Shown piece after piece: positions 45,512-55,266 of a DNA stretch of 64,000 nt; the first letter of the stretch is position 1; each line of letters starts with the position of its first letter. Location of the stretch: NCBI GenBank assembly GCA_938028725.1, contig CALIMH010000001.1:221543-285542 (forward strand), in the 5' to 3' direction. A model generated the notes under the pieces. That model saw only the letters and a program-made list of their open reading frames with translations. It did no database searches and was not told where the DNA came from. A program made the translations under genes and the position numbers. The stretch comes from an uncultured Anaerolineae bacterium (GTDB lineage: Bacteria > Chloroflexota > Anaerolineae > J036 > Brachytrichaceae).

Positions 45512-45883
45512 TCAGCTTAGTGGCAAGGCCCTACTTTCCTTGCTCGCCTGCTGCAGCGACTCTAGCAAAGCCACCGCTTTGCGGGTGTTTTCCTCCAGCG
45601 CGATATAAATGAACAGCAACTCTCCTTGGGCAAACAAGGCGAGCGACACGAGAAGTCCTGCAAGCAGCGTGGGGAAAGCCACTAACACGCCCAGGATTCT
45701 AAGCGCGCTCTCCGCTGCTGGATCGCCCAAACTGTTGGGTGTCAGTTCCTGAAAGAGTAAACCGAGCAGACTGCTGCTCAAGCACGTACCGAGCGTGAAC
45801 ACCACTGTTAAAAGCAGGCTGATGACTCCCAGCACCTTCAGCAAAGTGCCCACAACGCGCAAAGCAATATATTGCCCTTTCAT
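45512..45883 (-). CDS. Small membrane protein, unknown function
   Basis: This 123-residue protein has two hydrophobic segments (VLGVISLLLTVVFTLGTCL near 18-36 and ILGVLVAFPTLLAGLLVSLALF near 63-84) and a cytoplasmic helix at the end (NTRKAVALLESLQQASKESR). Starts MKGQYIALRVV. No family recognised. It is divergent from the GT2 gene; 45312-45511 upstream of the LamG gene holds nothing recognisable. Confidence 0.6.
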   Translation of the reverse strand: MKGQYIALRVVGTLLKVLGVISLLLTVVFTLGTCLSSSLLGLLFQELTPNSLGDPAAESALRILGVLVAFPTLLAGLLVSLALFAQGELLFIYIALEENTRKAVALLESLQQASKESRALPLS

Positions 45884-46006
45884 GCAAGTGGCTCCCTGGA
45901 GTTTTGAGTTTTGCTAGCTTCTTGATGATACTTGCGCTTCAAAAATCTGCCGAGCTTGGCAGCCAACTGCCTCTATACTTCTCTTGCCAAAGGGACAGAA
46001 GACACG

Positions 46007-46990
46007 ATGGAGTCGCAGGTGAGCCGCTCACGTCCGCGATATTCGATTGTTGCGCCGGTGTTCAATGAGGAGGAGACGCTGGAGGCTTTTTACCAGCGCA
46101 CGCGCGCTGTGATGGACACCCTGGATGGAGAGACGGAGTTGATCCTGGTCTTTGATGGCAGCCGTGATCGCTCGCCAGAGATCGGCGATCGGCTGCGTGC
46201 TCAAGACCCACGCGTGAAGCTGATCAAGTTCTCGCGCAACTTCGGCCACCAAATCGCCATCACTGCTGGCATTGACTACGCCGAAGGTGATGCAGTGGTC
46301 ATCATAGATTCTGATCTGCAGGACCCGCCGGAGGTGATCCCAATACTCATCGAGCGTTGGAAGCAAGGCTATCAAGTGGTGTACGCTCAGCGCGCGTCGC
46401 GTGCTGGCGAAACAGCTTTTAAGCTGCTCACAGCCGCCGTTTTCTATCGCTTGATTCGACGGCTGGCCTCCATTGACATCCCGCCGGACACTGGGGATTT
46501 CCGCCTGATTGACCGACGGGTGGTGCTCACTTTGCGACGCATGCGTGAGCATCATCGCTTCATGCGTGGGCTTTCGGTGTGGGTCGGCTTCAAACAAACA
46601 GGGGTGCTATACGACCGCGCGGAGCGCTACGCCGGCAAAACCCAATATTCGCTGCGGAAGATGCTCAAGTTCGCTGCCGACGCCATCACCAGCTTTTCTT
46701 ACGTCCCGCTCCAACTCGCCACCACGCTGGGGTTTGTGGTGTCGCTGGTAGCGCTGCTCAGCATCCCTGCAGTATTGGCGCTGCGTTTGCTGCTTGGCTA
46801 CGACTTTTTTGGTGGCCAGGCCACCACGTTGGTGGCGGTGTTGTTCTTGGGTGGCGTGCAGCTTATCTTTTTGGGCATCCTGGGCGAGTATCTGGGGCGC
46901 ATCTACGATGAGGTGAAGCAGCGACCTCTCTACGTAGTCTCTGAGGCTCCGCCTCGCCCCCAGATATCGGAGTCGGAGGAGTGCATATAA
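46007..46990 (+). CDS. Polyprenyl-phosphate glycosyltransferase (GT2, DPM1/GtrB-like)
   Basis: GtrB-type enzymes load a sugar onto undecaprenyl phosphate. The GT-A domain has [53 protein letters not shown] and the DxD-like [12 protein letters not shown]. It ends with two membrane helices ([19 protein letters not shown] and [21 protein letters not shown]). ATG at 46007 follows GGGACAGAAG; an earlier in-frame start at 45932 adds a non-conserved segment. It could supply the GT-C-like protein with donor sugar. Confidence 0.9.
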   Translation: MESQVSRSRPRYSIVAPVFNEEETLEAFYQRTRAVMDTLDGETELILVFDGSRDRSPEIGDRLRAQDPRVKLIKFSRNFGHQIAITAGIDYAEGDAVVIIDSDLQDPPEVIPILIERWKQGYQVVYAQRASRAGETAFKLLTAAVFYRLIRRLASIDIPPDTGDFRLIDRRVVLTLRRMREHHRFMRGLSVWVGFKQTGVLYDRAERYAGKTQYSLRKMLKFAADAITSFSYVPLQLATTLGFVVSLVALLSIPAVLALRLLLGYDFFGGQATTLVAVLFLGGVQLIFLGILGEYLGRIYDEVKQRPLYVVSEAPPRPQISESEECI

Positions 46991-47030
46991 TTCAAGTGCT
47001 AACATCCTGTCGAGAAGAAGGTGAAATCGC

Positions 47031-47243
47031 GTGAGCCTAACCCGAATTGAAGTTGAGAACGACGAAACGTTCGAGTCGGCGCTGCGCCGCTTCAACAAGT
47101 TGGTGCAGAGCAATCGCATCTTGTTGGAAGTTCGAAATCGCCGCTTTTACGAAAAGCCTAGCATCATCAACAAACGCAAACGCGCAGCTAAGCTGCGCAA
47201 GAGCAGGCGCCAGAACATCAAATCGGCGCAGCTTGCTGAGTGA
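47031..47243 (+). CDS. rpsU: 30S ribosomal protein S21
   Basis: This 70-residue basic protein reads VENDETFESALRRFNKLVQS, the S21 hallmark, and RRFYEKPSIINKRKRAAKLR. Starts with GTG after AAGGTGAAATC. It begins a cluster with yqeY, the HD protein and ybeY as in many Gram-positive-type genomes. Confidence 0.93.
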   Translation: MSLTRIEVENDETFESALRRFNKLVQSNRILLEVRNRRFYEKPSIINKRKRAAKLRKSRRQNIKSAQLAE

Positions 47244-47357
47244 GAGCGTTGTCTCTGCGTTTGAGCTTTCAGCATGCGAGGGGGCGGAGCTATCTCTTCC
47301 TGCCCCTTTTGCTGTTTTGTAGGCACAAGCTGTGAGTCAAGAGCTGAGCAGCATGCG

Positions 47358-47828
47358 ATGGAACCCAGCTTGAAGCAGCAAATACAAGCCTCACTCAAAG
47401 AGGCAATACGGCAGCGCGACGAAGCAGCCCGCACAGTGCTGAGTGTGTTGTTGGCAGCGGTCAAAAACGAAGAGGTCAACGCCCGCACTGATGGGCGTGG
47501 TGGTGTGCTCAGCGATAGCGATGTGCTGGCGCTGATCCGCCGTGAGATCAAACAACACGAGGAGTCGCTGGAGGAGGCGCGCAAAGCTGGCCGCGAAGAC
47601 CTCTCCGCGCAATGTGAAGCCGAGCTTGAGGTGCTCAAGCGCTTCTTGCCGCGGCAGCTTTCACGCGAGGAGGTTGCTGAGCTGGCGCGGCAGGTGATCC
47701 GAGAGCTGAACGCCACATCGCCGAAGCAACACGGACAAGTGATGAAAGCGCTACAGCCAAAGGTGAAAGATGTCGCGGATGGTCGCTTAGTCAGCGAAGT
47801 GGTGCGCGAGCTGCTGGGCAGCCAGTAG
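47358..47828 (+). CDS. yqeY: GatB/YqeY-domain protein
   Basis: This protein of about 156 residues has KQQIQASLKEAIRQRDEAAR, TVLSVLLAAVKNEEV, LKRFLPRQLSREEV and KQHGQVMKALQPKVKDVADG, the YqeY pattern related to the tail domain of GatB. It may help tRNA-dependent amidation, but its role is unproven. ATG at 47358 matches family starts; the frame is open from 47274. Confidence 0.92.
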   Translation: MEPSLKQQIQASLKEAIRQRDEAARTVLSVLLAAVKNEEVNARTDGRGGVLSDSDVLALIRREIKQHEESLEEARKAGREDLSAQCEAELEVLKRFLPRQLSREEVAELARQVIRELNATSPKQHGQVMKALQPKVKDVADGRLVSEVVRELLGSQ

Positions 47829-47835
47829 ACTCTCG

Positions 47836-49986
47836 ATGCGAGAATCAGCGATGGTGCGAAGCAGAGCAAGCGACCATCACCCTCTCTGGCGACTGGTTGC
47901 CCTCATCGCGATCGCTGGTTTTGTCTTCAGTGGTGTCCTGTTCGCCCAGTTGTTGCGCTACTGGATCGGCGCGGAGGTGGGTTTCGTGCGCGGCCAGGTA
48001 GCACCATTTGACGTCCGCGCCCCTTATCGGCTCACCTTCGTCAGCGAGTTGGAGACCAACCGCCAGCGCGACTTGGCGGAGGCAAGCGTGGCCCCGATCT
48101 TCACACCTCCCGATGTGCGGGTCTCGCGTCAACAAATGAGCTTGCTGAACAACGTGTTGGACCGCATTCGCGCCATCCGCTCTGCCTCCGATGAGAGCGA
48201 GGAGCAGCGCGTGGCTCGCCTGCTGCAACTCCGTGAAGCCTCTCTCTCCGAAGCTGCTGCGCGTCGCATTCTTGCGCTGGACGATATCCAGTGGAATCGC
48301 GTGGCTGCTCAGTCCATCGCTGTAATGGACGTGGTGATGCGCAACGCCATTCACCTGGACAATCTAGACAGGATTCGCGCTAGCATCGGGCAGCACGTGA
48401 GCTTGAGCCTCTCCTCTGAGGAGGCTGAGCTGGTCACGCAGCTTGTTGGGCCGTTCATCTTGCCGAACATGAGCTACGATGCTCAAGCCACTGAAGCAGC
48501 GCGCCGCGCAGCCCGCGAGGCGGTGAAACCGGTCGAGCGCACCTACGAGGCTAACCAGGTGATCGTGCGCAACGGTCAAGTGATCGGCGCCTTGGAGATC
48601 GAAGCGCTGGAGAAGTTTAACCTCCAACGTCCACAGCTTACGCTCAGAATGTTGATGAGCCATCTGCTGTTGGCCTTGGTGGCGACGGCGGCATTGGCGC
48701 TGAGTGTGTTGAATGAGCGGCCAAATGTGATGAGTCGGCCGCTGCGCACGGTGGCGTTGAGCGCTGCGGCGTTCGTTCTCACGTTGGTGCTGTCGCGCTG
48801 GCTGTTGCCCGGCCGTAGCACCCTGCTTTACCTTACCCCTATCGCCGCATTGCCTATCCTGGTGGCGAGCTGGCTAGGGCTTTTGCCCGGAGTGATTGCC
48901 GCGGTAGTCGCAGGCGGGATGATTGGCTTAGGGATGGAGAAGGCCATGGAGACTGCTGCAGCCTTTTCAGCTTGTGGCGTGGTGGCCACCCTGTCGCTGA
49001 GTGAAGGCAGAAGCCTGGCGAGCTTCCTGCGTGCCGGTATGTTGGCCGGGGTCGCCCAAGCATTAGTGTTGACGGCGCTTCAGCTCCCCGACTTTCAGCC
49101 AGTGCTGCTGACCTACGTAGCGCTCAGCCTGGCCGGCGGCCTTATCGCAGCGGGTCTGGCTGTGGCGTTGGTTTTCCTCGCCGGTGCTCTGCTCGATGTC
49201 ACAACTACCATTCAGCTCAACGAGCTGGCCCGCCTTTCACACCCGCTGATGCAGATGATGGTGGTAAAGGCGCCCGGCACGTATCACCACAGCTTGATGG
49301 TAGCCAACCTGGCTGAGCAGGCTGCTGAACGCATCGGCGCAGATGCCCTGCTCACGCGCGTCGGCGCATACTTCCATGACATTGGCAAGATGGAAAACCC
49401 GCACTTCTTTATCGAGAACCAGCTCGACCAGCTTAACCCCCATGATCAACTTGACCCTCACACAAGCTCTGCCATTCTCCGCAGCCACGTCACCGAAGGG
49501 CTGAAGATGGCAGCCAAGCATCGCTTGCCGCAGCGTGTCCGCGACTTCATCGCTGAGCATCATGGTACGATGCTCACCAACTACCAGTACGCGCTGGCGT
49601 TGAGGACCCAAGGCACTGAGGTGGACCCAAAGGACTTTCGTTACCCTGGCCCAAAGCCGCGCAGCAAAGAGACCGCGTTGGTGATGTTGGCGGATGGGTG
49701 CGAGGCCGCCGTCCGTGCTGCTCGCTGCACAAGCTTGGAAGAAATGGACCGCGTGATCCGTCAAGTGTTTAGTGAGCGTCTTGCCGATCGCCAACTGGAC
49801 GAGAGCGACCTCACACTGCGCGAGATCGAAGTGGCGCGCCAATCATTCTTGGAGACGTTGCGTGGTGCTTACCATCCCCGCATCCGCTACCCTGAGCAAC
49901 ACCCTGAGCCGGTGCTGTCGGACGTCACTGCCCTTGGGGAGGCTGCTGAGACTTGGCCAACGATCGGGGAGATGAGCAAGCGCTGA
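47836..49986 (+). CDS. PgpH-type 7TM-HD phosphohydrolase (c-di-AMP phosphodiesterase family)
   Basis: This 716-residue protein has an N-terminal membrane helix, an extracytoplasmic 7TMR-HDED domain (residues 50-270), seven membrane helices (about 275-460) and a cytoplasmic HD domain: GTYHHSLMVANLAEQAAERIG, GAYFHDIGKMENPHFF, and H in RSHVTEG and EHHGT. The family hydrolyses c-di-AMP. Start may be 47836 or ATG 47851. ybeY overlaps its end by 34 bp. In many genomes phoH lies between; here it is absent. Confidence 0.9.
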   Translation: MRESAMVRSRASDHHPLWRLVALIAIAGFVFSGVLFAQLLRYWIGAEVGFVRGQVAPFDVRAPYRLTFVSELETNRQRDLAEASVAPIFTPPDVRVSRQQMSLLNNVLDRIRAIRSASDESEEQRVARLLQLREASLSEAAARRILALDDIQWNRVAAQSIAVMDVVMRNAIHLDNLDRIRASIGQHVSLSLSSEEAELVTQLVGPFILPNMSYDAQATEAARRAAREAVKPVERTYEANQVIVRNGQVIGALEIEALEKFNLQRPQLTLRMLMSHLLLALVATAALALSVLNERPNVMSRPLRTVALSAAAFVLTLVLSRWLLPGRSTLLYLTPIAALPILVASWLGLLPGVIAAVVAGGMIGLGMEKAMETAAAFSACGVVATLSLSEGRSLASFLRAGMLAGVAQALVLTALQLPDFQPVLLTYVALSLAGGLIAAGLAVALVFLAGALLDVTTTIQLNELARLSHPLMQMMVVKAPGTYHHSLMVANLAEQAAERIGADALLTRVGAYFHDIGKMENPHFFIENQLDQLNPHDQLDPHTSSAILRSHVTEGLKMAAKHRLPQRVRDFIAEHHGTMLTNYQYALALRTQGTEVDPKDFRYPGPKPRSKETALVMLADGCEAAVRAARCTSLEEMDRVIRQVFSERLADRQLDESDLTLREIEVARQSFLETLRGAYHPRIRYPEQHPEPVLSDVTALGEAAETWPTIGEMSKR

Positions 49987-50468
49987 GGCTGTATCTCTCT
50001 GTCCGGCGTCGCTTTCAGCGACGTGGGCTGAAGCGCTTGGTTGAGCAAGCAGTGCGTGCCGCGCTGGCCCAGGCTTATGGCCTCCCACCCAGTCTCAGCT
50101 TGTCTGTTCGGCTCACCGATGACGCGGAGCTGCAGGCGTTGAATGCGCGCTTTCGCGGCACTAACGCGCCGACCGACGTACTCTCATTCCCACACCTGCC
50201 GTTCAAAGAAGGGCGGCTTACCGCAACGCTGGCCGGCGAGGGGTACTTGGGCGACTTGGCGATCTCGATCCCTCGTGTGTGCGCCCAAGCGGCGGAGTTC
50301 GGACACGATGCGGACGACGAACTAGCACTAATGGTGGTGCACGGTGTGCTGCATTTGTTGGGCTACGACCATCACCGGCCGCGCGCGAAGCGCAACATGT
50401 GGCGCGCACAAGACGCCGCCTTTGCCAAGCTGGGGAGGGTCAATCCGCTGGGCCGCGCTTCCCTATAG
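49953..50468 (+). CDS. ybeY: Endoribonuclease YbeY (rRNA maturation factor)
   Basis: YbeY is a metal-dependent RNase in 16S rRNA maturation and quality control. The zinc motif H-x3-H-x5-H is in VVHGVLHLLGYDHHRP, and LNARFRGTNAPTDVLSFPH is the conserved active-site strand. The start is probably a TTG at 49953, which overlaps the HD gene by 34 bp; no in-frame ATG lies before the conserved part. Length 171 is normal. Confidence 0.92.
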   Translation: MANDRGDEQALRLYLSVRRRFQRRGLKRLVEQAVRAALAQAYGLPPSLSLSVRLTDDAELQALNARFRGTNAPTDVLSFPHLPFKEGRLTATLAGEGYLGDLAISIPRVCAQAAEFGHDADDELALMVVHGVLHLLGYDHHRPRAKRNMWRAQDAAFAKLGRVNPLGRASL

Positions 50469-50506
50469 GGACACTACTGAAGCACAGGCTGTGTTCTACC
50501 GATCGG

Positions 50507-50512
50507 TATACT
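50507..50512 (+). promoter_or_regulatory. -10 box of a probable leaderless gene (Ig-like lipoprotein)
   Basis: TATACT is followed by 10 nt and the ATG at 50523, with no Shine-Dalgarno. Confidence 0.5.
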
Positions 50513-50522
50513 CCCCTTGTGC

Positions 50523-51800
50523 ATGAAGGCAAACGGGCAAACCGCTGCGCAGCGGAGTGTCTTGGCGACGACTGCGTTGCTCCTTAGCGTCGCGTGTGCT
50601 GCGATCCAATCGCCGGTAATGGATTTTCGCGTCGCGCCCGACCAGATCAGCCCAAACGCGGACGGCACCAACGACCTGGCGCGGGTGAGCTTTCGCGTGT
50701 TGAGCGAGGCGCTGGTCTCGATTTACCTTCTGGATGGCAATGGCCAACGCCATGATGTGCGCCGCCAGGTGCGGCGCATCCCCAGCCCACGCCCCTACGA
50801 GCTGCTCTTCAATGGGATTGTCAACGGCCGCATGTTGCCAGATGGCGACTACATCCTGGTGCTGGAGGCGCGCACCGCCGATGGTCGCACGGCGCGTTTT
50901 GAGCATCCGCTGCGCATCACCGAAGCTGACACCGACTTCCCTCGCATTGCAGAGTTCACCACTTCCACTCGCATCTTCACCCCCAATCGCGACGCTATCG
51001 AGGACCACGTGTACATCAACGTGGTGACAACCAAGACCGGCCGCCTGCGCGTGTATGTGATCGGACCGGAGGGCTTTCGCTATGATGTGCCCCGTCAGGA
51101 GGGGCTGCGCCAAATCCTCGATGAGGATGCCCTGCCGCCCGGTCGCTACTTCTTCGACTACGATGGTGGCATTGACCTCGGCGCCGACCCGCCGCCGGAT
51201 GGGGAGTACGCCATCGTCGCTGAGCTGGAGGACCGGGTCGGTCAGCGCGACGTCGTGAGCGCACCACTCACCATCCGCGATAGCGGCAGACCAGTGGCCG
51301 AGATTGTGCTGCAGCCAGATGGCCGGGGCATTCAGTGGTCGGGCGTGGGCAGCACACCAGAGCTGACGCTGCGCCTTGGTGACACGCTCTATTTCACCAC
51401 TACCGTGCGCAACGTCGGCACTGTGCCCATCCGCACCGCCGGTCCGTTCGATCCCGACGACTGCTACACCATGGACACCAATCGCTACACCAAGGGCTTC
51501 CCCGAAGAGCCGGGCGTGTGGCGAGTGGGCGTGGACTTCGAGACCAACACCGGCGAAGATCACCCGTGGCGCTGGGCAGTCGGCACATTGGCAGACTTGG
51601 ACACAGTGGAGCACAACGGCGCCACGCTCTACTACCTCGCGCCGGGCAAGCAGGTGGTGGTGCGCGGTTGCATCGTGTTGGACCGCATCCCTCCCCGCAA
51701 CCCCTTCCGCGTGTGGGGCGCGCTCATCCAGGAACAGGTGGAGATCGCGCCGATCAACAGTCGCGTCACTCCGATCCTGGTCACGCTGGTCAAGCCCTAG
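50523..51800 (+). CDS. Lipoprotein with FlgD-like Ig domains
   Basis: This protein of about 425 residues has a lipobox LLSVAC after a short signal. Two FlgD Ig-like modules follow: FRVAPDQISPNADGTNDLAR...VSIYLLDGNGQ and FTTSTRIFTPNRDAIEDHVY...LRVYVIGPEG. Each ends in PDGDY / PPDGEYAI. A third beta domain follows (ELTLRLGDTLYFTTTVRNVG) with two Cys. Likely an extracytoplasmic structural or adhesive protein. The next gene starts directly after its stop. Confidence 0.75.
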   Translation: MKANGQTAAQRSVLATTALLLSVACAAIQSPVMDFRVAPDQISPNADGTNDLARVSFRVLSEALVSIYLLDGNGQRHDVRRQVRRIPSPRPYELLFNGIVNGRMLPDGDYILVLEARTADGRTARFEHPLRITEADTDFPRIAEFTTSTRIFTPNRDAIEDHVYINVVTTKTGRLRVYVIGPEGFRYDVPRQEGLRQILDEDALPPGRYFFDYDGGIDLGADPPPDGEYAIVAELEDRVGQRDVVSAPLTIRDSGRPVAEIVLQPDGRGIQWSGVGSTPELTLRLGDTLYFTTTVRNVGTVPIRTAGPFDPDDCYTMDTNRYTKGFPEEPGVWRVGVDFETNTGEDHPWRWAVGTLADLDTVEHNGATLYYLAPGKQVVVRGCIVLDRIPPRNPFRVWGALIQEQVEIAPINSRVTPILVTLVKP

Positions 51801-52640
51801 ATGCTGACCGTCATCATCGTCACTTGGAACGTCCGTGAGCTGCTCGCGGCTTGTCTGCACTCGCTGCAGGCCGACTTGGCTGAAGTGCCGGCGCGCATCG
51901 TGGTGGTGGATAACGCCTCCGCTGATGGTACGGTGGCCATGCTGCGCCGCGATTTCCCCGCCGTGGAGCTGATCGTCTGTGAGTCGAACGCCGGCTACGC
52001 CAAGGCTAACAACTTGGCGCTGCGCGTGCACCTTGCGGACAGTGAGTACTTTTGGCTGCTCAACCCCGACACGGTAGTGCACCGCGGTGCAGTGGCAGCA
52101 CTGCTAGCCTTCATGCGTGTGCACCCACGCTGCGGCTTGTGCGGCCCGATGCTGCTGAACGCCGACGGCAGCCTGCAACACGGCGCGTTCGCGCTGCCGG
52201 GGCTTGTGCAGCTTCTGCTGGAGACGCAACCGCTGCTGTGGCGCTTCCGCGACACCTGGCTGGACGGCCGCTATCCTGTGCAGCGCTACGTAGAGGGGCG
52301 GCCTTTCCGCGTTGGCCATCCGTTGGGTGCAGCGATGTTCGCCCGCGCCGAGGCCGTGCGACAGGTGGGCTTGCTTGACGAGGCGTTTGAAATGTATGCC
52401 GAGGAGGTGGATTGGGCCGTGCGCATGGCGCAGGCGGGCTGGGAGTGTTGGTGTGTGCCGACAGCGCGCGTGACCCACTACGGCGGTGCAAGCAGCCGAC
52501 AAGCAAACGAGCGCGCCGAGCAGTTGAAATGGCGCAGCCGCCAACGCTTTTACGCCAAGCATTACCCACCCTGGAAGCGCTGGCTGGCCCAGCGGCTGGT
52601 GCCGCCCCGCTATCGAGACCACGCCGCGTCAGGTGTGTGA
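51801..52640 (+). CDS. Glycosyltransferase family 2, rhamnosyltransferase-like
   Basis: This 279-residue soluble GT-A enzyme has LTVIIVTWNVRELLAACLHSL, VVDNASADGTVAMLR, ESNAGYAKANNLAL, LLNPDTVVHRGAV and the acceptor-side EMYAEEVDWAVRMAQAGWEC. The pattern is that of WcaA/rhamnosyltransferase-type GT2 enzymes in surface polysaccharide synthesis. Its ATG abuts the stop of the upstream lipoprotein gene. Confidence 0.88.
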   Translation: MLTVIIVTWNVRELLAACLHSLQADLAEVPARIVVVDNASADGTVAMLRRDFPAVELIVCESNAGYAKANNLALRVHLADSEYFWLLNPDTVVHRGAVAALLAFMRVHPRCGLCGPMLLNADGSLQHGAFALPGLVQLLLETQPLLWRFRDTWLDGRYPVQRYVEGRPFRVGHPLGAAMFARAEAVRQVGLLDEAFEMYAEEVDWAVRMAQAGWECWCVPTARVTHYGGASSRQANERAEQLKWRSRQRFYAKHYPPWKRWLAQRLVPPRYRDHAASGV

Positions 52641-52653
52641 CACAACTGGGCGC

Positions 52654-53682
52654 TCAAGCAAAGCGTTGCTCGCTCAGCGCCCGCAGCCGCTGCGCTGCTT
52701 GCTCAGGCGTGAGATCGCGCTGAGGCTGAGCTAGCAGCTCGTAGCCAACCATGAACTTGCGCACAGTGGCGCTGCGCAACAGCGGCGGGTAAAAGTGCAG
52801 GTGAAGCTGCCAGCCCTCGTGGGCCTGGCCATCATGTGGCGCTTGATGCACACCCATCGAGTACGGAAAGCTGGTCTCGAACAAATTGTCGTAGCGGACG
52901 GTGAGGCGCTTTAGCGCGTCGGCAAGCGCGTCGCGCTCTGCAGGCAGCAGCGCCTCGATGTGGCGCACATGGCGCTTGGGCAGCAGCAGCGTCTCGAATG
53001 GCCACACTGCCCAAAATGGCACCACGCACACAAATGCCCCGTTCTCAAACACTACGCGCTCCTCCCTGCGCAGCTCCTCGGCTGCATAGGCGCAGAGCAG
53101 CGGCTCGCCGTGCGTGGCAAGGTAAGCTGCTTGCATGTGCGTCTCCTTCACGATCTCGTTCGGCAAGTGGCGCGTCGCCCAGATTTGGCCGTGTGGGTGT
53201 GGGTTGCTAGCACCCATCATCTCGCCTTTGTTCTCAAAGATTTGCACGTAGGTGATGTCCTCCCGCGCCCCCAATTGTGCGCTTTGCTCAGCCCAGACAT
53301 CTACCACGCGGCGAATGTGGGCGGTTGGCAGCTCGGCCAGCGTGAGGTCATGGCGCGGCGAGAAGCAAATCACCCGGCACACCCCGCTCTCGGCTTCCTG
53401 GCGAAACAGAGGGTGAGCATCCCCCGAGGTGTCGCTGTCAGAGGAGATCGGCAGCAGGGCAGGGAAGTCGTTATCGAAGACCAGCACCTCCTCGTAGTGC
53501 GGGTTCATTGCCCCGCTCGCACGCCGGTTGCCAGGGCAGAGATAGCACTGCGGATCGTATGCCGGCCGAGTGGAGGCTGGCGGGCGCTCCACTGCTCCGA
53601 GCCAAGGGCGGGTGGCGCGCTGCGGAGAAACCAACACCCACTCGCCAATCAGTGGGTTGTAACGCCGATGAGGTAGGTGCAT
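52654..53682 (-). CDS. galT: Galactose-1-phosphate uridylyltransferase
   Basis: GalT exchanges UDP between glucose-1-P and galactose-1-P in the Leloir pathway. This 342-residue protein begins [20 protein letters not shown], has the zinc Cys pair CYLCPG, and the active site [12 protein letters not shown]. It lies 3 nt after the LCP-like gene on the same strand. UDP-galactose may feed the surface polymers. Confidence 0.95.
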   Translation of the reverse strand: MHLPHRRYNPLIGEWVLVSPQRATRPWLGAVERPPASTRPAYDPQCYLCPGNRRASGAMNPHYEEVLVFDNDFPALLPISSDSDTSGDAHPLFRQEAESGVCRVICFSPRHDLTLAELPTAHIRRVVDVWAEQSAQLGAREDITYVQIFENKGEMMGASNPHPHGQIWATRHLPNEIVKETHMQAAYLATHGEPLLCAYAAEELRREERVVFENGAFVCVVPFWAVWPFETLLLPKRHVRHIEALLPAERDALADALKRLTVRYDNLFETSFPYSMGVHQAPHDGQAHEGWQLHLHFYPPLLRSATVRKFMVGYELLAQPQRDLTPEQAAQRLRALSEQRFA

Positions 53683-53685
53683 AGC

Positions 53686-54951
53686 TCAAGGTCGCTGGGG
53701 CAGGGTGTAGTCGTCGCCAAGCACGATCAGCGCATCTACTGCTTGTGTGGTGTCCACTGCAACAGCGATGCTGCTGAGCGGCAGGCCAAGCTCATTGGCC
53801 AGCCGCTGGGTGAAGCGAGGGCGATTGCGGTAGTCCACAATGACTGAGCGCGCGTAGGCCTGCGGCGCATTGCCGATCTCTGCCACCGTGATGCCACGCT
53901 GTTGCAGATAGTCGCGCGTGGCGGCGGCCAAGCCGCGGCGCTGAGTGCCATTCTGAATGCGCACAGTGCCGCTGTCCTCGGCAGTGGTTGCGCTTGTTGA
54001 TGAAGCCCGTATGGGGGCGGAGCTGAGAAACCGCTCGCGCAGGTCACGCACGGCAGCACGGTTGGGCACCAGCACAGCAAGGCTCTCGCTGGTATTCCAA
54101 ATCTGAGTGCTGGCGGCGTCCAGCGCTAGCAAGGTCACGTTCTCCTGGGGCACTTGCTTGGCGGCGAGCACCAGGCGGCTGATCGCATCGGCGCTGAGGT
54201 TGGTCTCGATGCTGCTCTGTAAGGCGCTGAGGATCTGCGACAACTGCGGTAACAACTTCTCGGCAGCGTCGGTAGTAAGCAGATTGGTGTGCATGGCGAG
54301 CATGAGCTGTTGTTGGCGCTGCATCTGCTCAAAGACTTGGCCGAAGCTATCTGCAGACTGGGCGATGCGCGCGTAGCGCAGTGCCTTGCGACCATCGAGC
54401 ATGTGCCAACCAATGCCTAGCGTGAGTGGCTCGCCGTCAACGATCGCGTTGATCTCGCGGGTGTTGTAAATGGTTACGCCGCCAGAGAGGTCAATCAGCG
54501 CGATCATCGCCTCCGCAGCGATGATGGCGTGGTAGGGGACGAGAAAGCCGAAATTGAACTCCACTGCTTGGCGCAGGTAATCTGCGCTGCCGGCCACGTA
54601 GGCGGTGCTGAGAAAGCCAGGGCTGCGACCGGGCAGAGGCACATACAGCTCTGGTGGGATGCTCAGCAGGTGCGCTGTGCGCGCAGCGGGGTCCAGCCCA
54701 AACAGCATCACCATTTCGACGCTGGTTTCGCCGCCAGGCCGTCGTGATGTGCCAGCCAGCAGCACAGTGAGGCGCTCTTGGCCCTGCCCCATGCTGACAG
54801 TGGCAGGAGTGGGAGATAGCGTTGCGGATTCGCTATTGCTGGAAGTCGTATTGAACAGCCGCAGCAGCCCGAAGGCAAGCGCAATCACAGCAACGCCGAT
54901 CAGCGCTGCTCCGCCTCGCAGCCATCCTCGAGGTGCATTGCTGCGTCGCAC
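53686..54951 (-). CDS. LCP-like protein with degenerate catalytic motifs
   Basis: This 421-residue protein has one N-terminal helix (GGAALIGVAVIALAFGLLRL), an LCP-like domain (RLTVLLAGTSRRPGG, HLLSIPPELYVPLPG, SGGVTIYNTREI, LDGRKALRYARI) and a LytR_C-like tail (TVRIQNGTQRRGLAAATRDY). Normal LCP motifs RTDT and PRD are replaced here by TSVEMV and PPE, so phosphate binding and transfer may be lost. Starts with GTG; TACGAT lies 7 nt upstream. It precedes galT. Confidence 0.78.
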   Translation of the reverse strand: MRRSNAPRGWLRGGAALIGVAVIALAFGLLRLFNTTSSNSESATLSPTPATVSMGQGQERLTVLLAGTSRRPGGETSVEMVMLFGLDPAARTAHLLSIPPELYVPLPGRSPGFLSTAYVAGSADYLRQAVEFNFGFLVPYHAIIAAEAMIALIDLSGGVTIYNTREINAIVDGEPLTLGIGWHMLDGRKALRYARIAQSADSFGQVFEQMQRQQQLMLAMHTNLLTTDAAEKLLPQLSQILSALQSSIETNLSADAISRLVLAAKQVPQENVTLLALDAASTQIWNTSESLAVLVPNRAAVRDLRERFLSSAPIRASSTSATTAEDSGTVRIQNGTQRRGLAAATRDYLQQRGITVAEIGNAPQAYARSVIVDYRNRPRFTQRLANELGLPLSSIAVAVDTTQAVDALIVLGDDYTLPQRP

Positions 54952-54958
54952 AAGCCGG

Positions 54959-54964
54959 ATCGTA
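54959..54964 (-). promoter_or_regulatory. -10 box of a probable leaderless gene (LCP-like protein)
   Basis: TACGAT on the minus strand is followed by 7 nt and the GTG at 54951. Confidence 0.45.
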
Positions 54965-55076
54965 ATCCAAGCGCGTGCGGTAGGTAGATGCTAGTGAGGC
55001 GTGGGACAAATCGGATTGGCTCAAGAGCGCCGGGTTGCTTCGAGCTGAATTGTGACCCCACAACGACCAGCAGCGC

Positions 55077-55082
55077 TATAAT
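55077..55082 (+). promoter_or_regulatory. tRNA-Val promoter -10 box
   Basis: A perfect TATAAT ends 11 nt before the tRNA. A TTGTGA at 55050 could be a poorly spaced -35. Confidence 0.65.
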
Positions 55083-55093
55083 TGATAGGTGAC

Positions 55094-55167
55094 GGGGGCG
55101 TAGCTCAGTTGGTCAGAGCGTTGCGTTGACATCGCAAAGGTCACAGGTTCAAGTCCTGTCGCTCCCA
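55094..55167 (+). tRNA. tRNA-Val (anticodon GAC)
   Basis: This 74-nt cloverleaf has acceptor GGGGGCG/CGCTCCC (one G-U pair), D stem GCTC/GAGC, anticodon stem TTGCG/CGCAA with loop TTGACAT (anticodon GAC), variable loop AGGTC, and T arm ACAGG-TTCAAGT-CCTGT. The 3' CCA is not encoded. It reads GUC and GUU. Confidence 0.95.
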
Positions 55168-55171
55168 CTCT

Positions 55172-55209
55172 GCAGAGGGATGAGCAAGCTGCCCCTCTGC
55201 TCTTTTTTT
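55172..55209 (+). terminator. Rho-independent terminator of the tRNA
   Basis: GCAGAGGG and CCCTCTGC pair around a 13-nt loop and are followed by TCTTTTTTT. Confidence 0.88.
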
Positions 55210-55266
55210 CATGTAACGCGTTGTTAACGCGCTGCAGTCTAAAATCCCGCGCTAGGAGGACGACAT

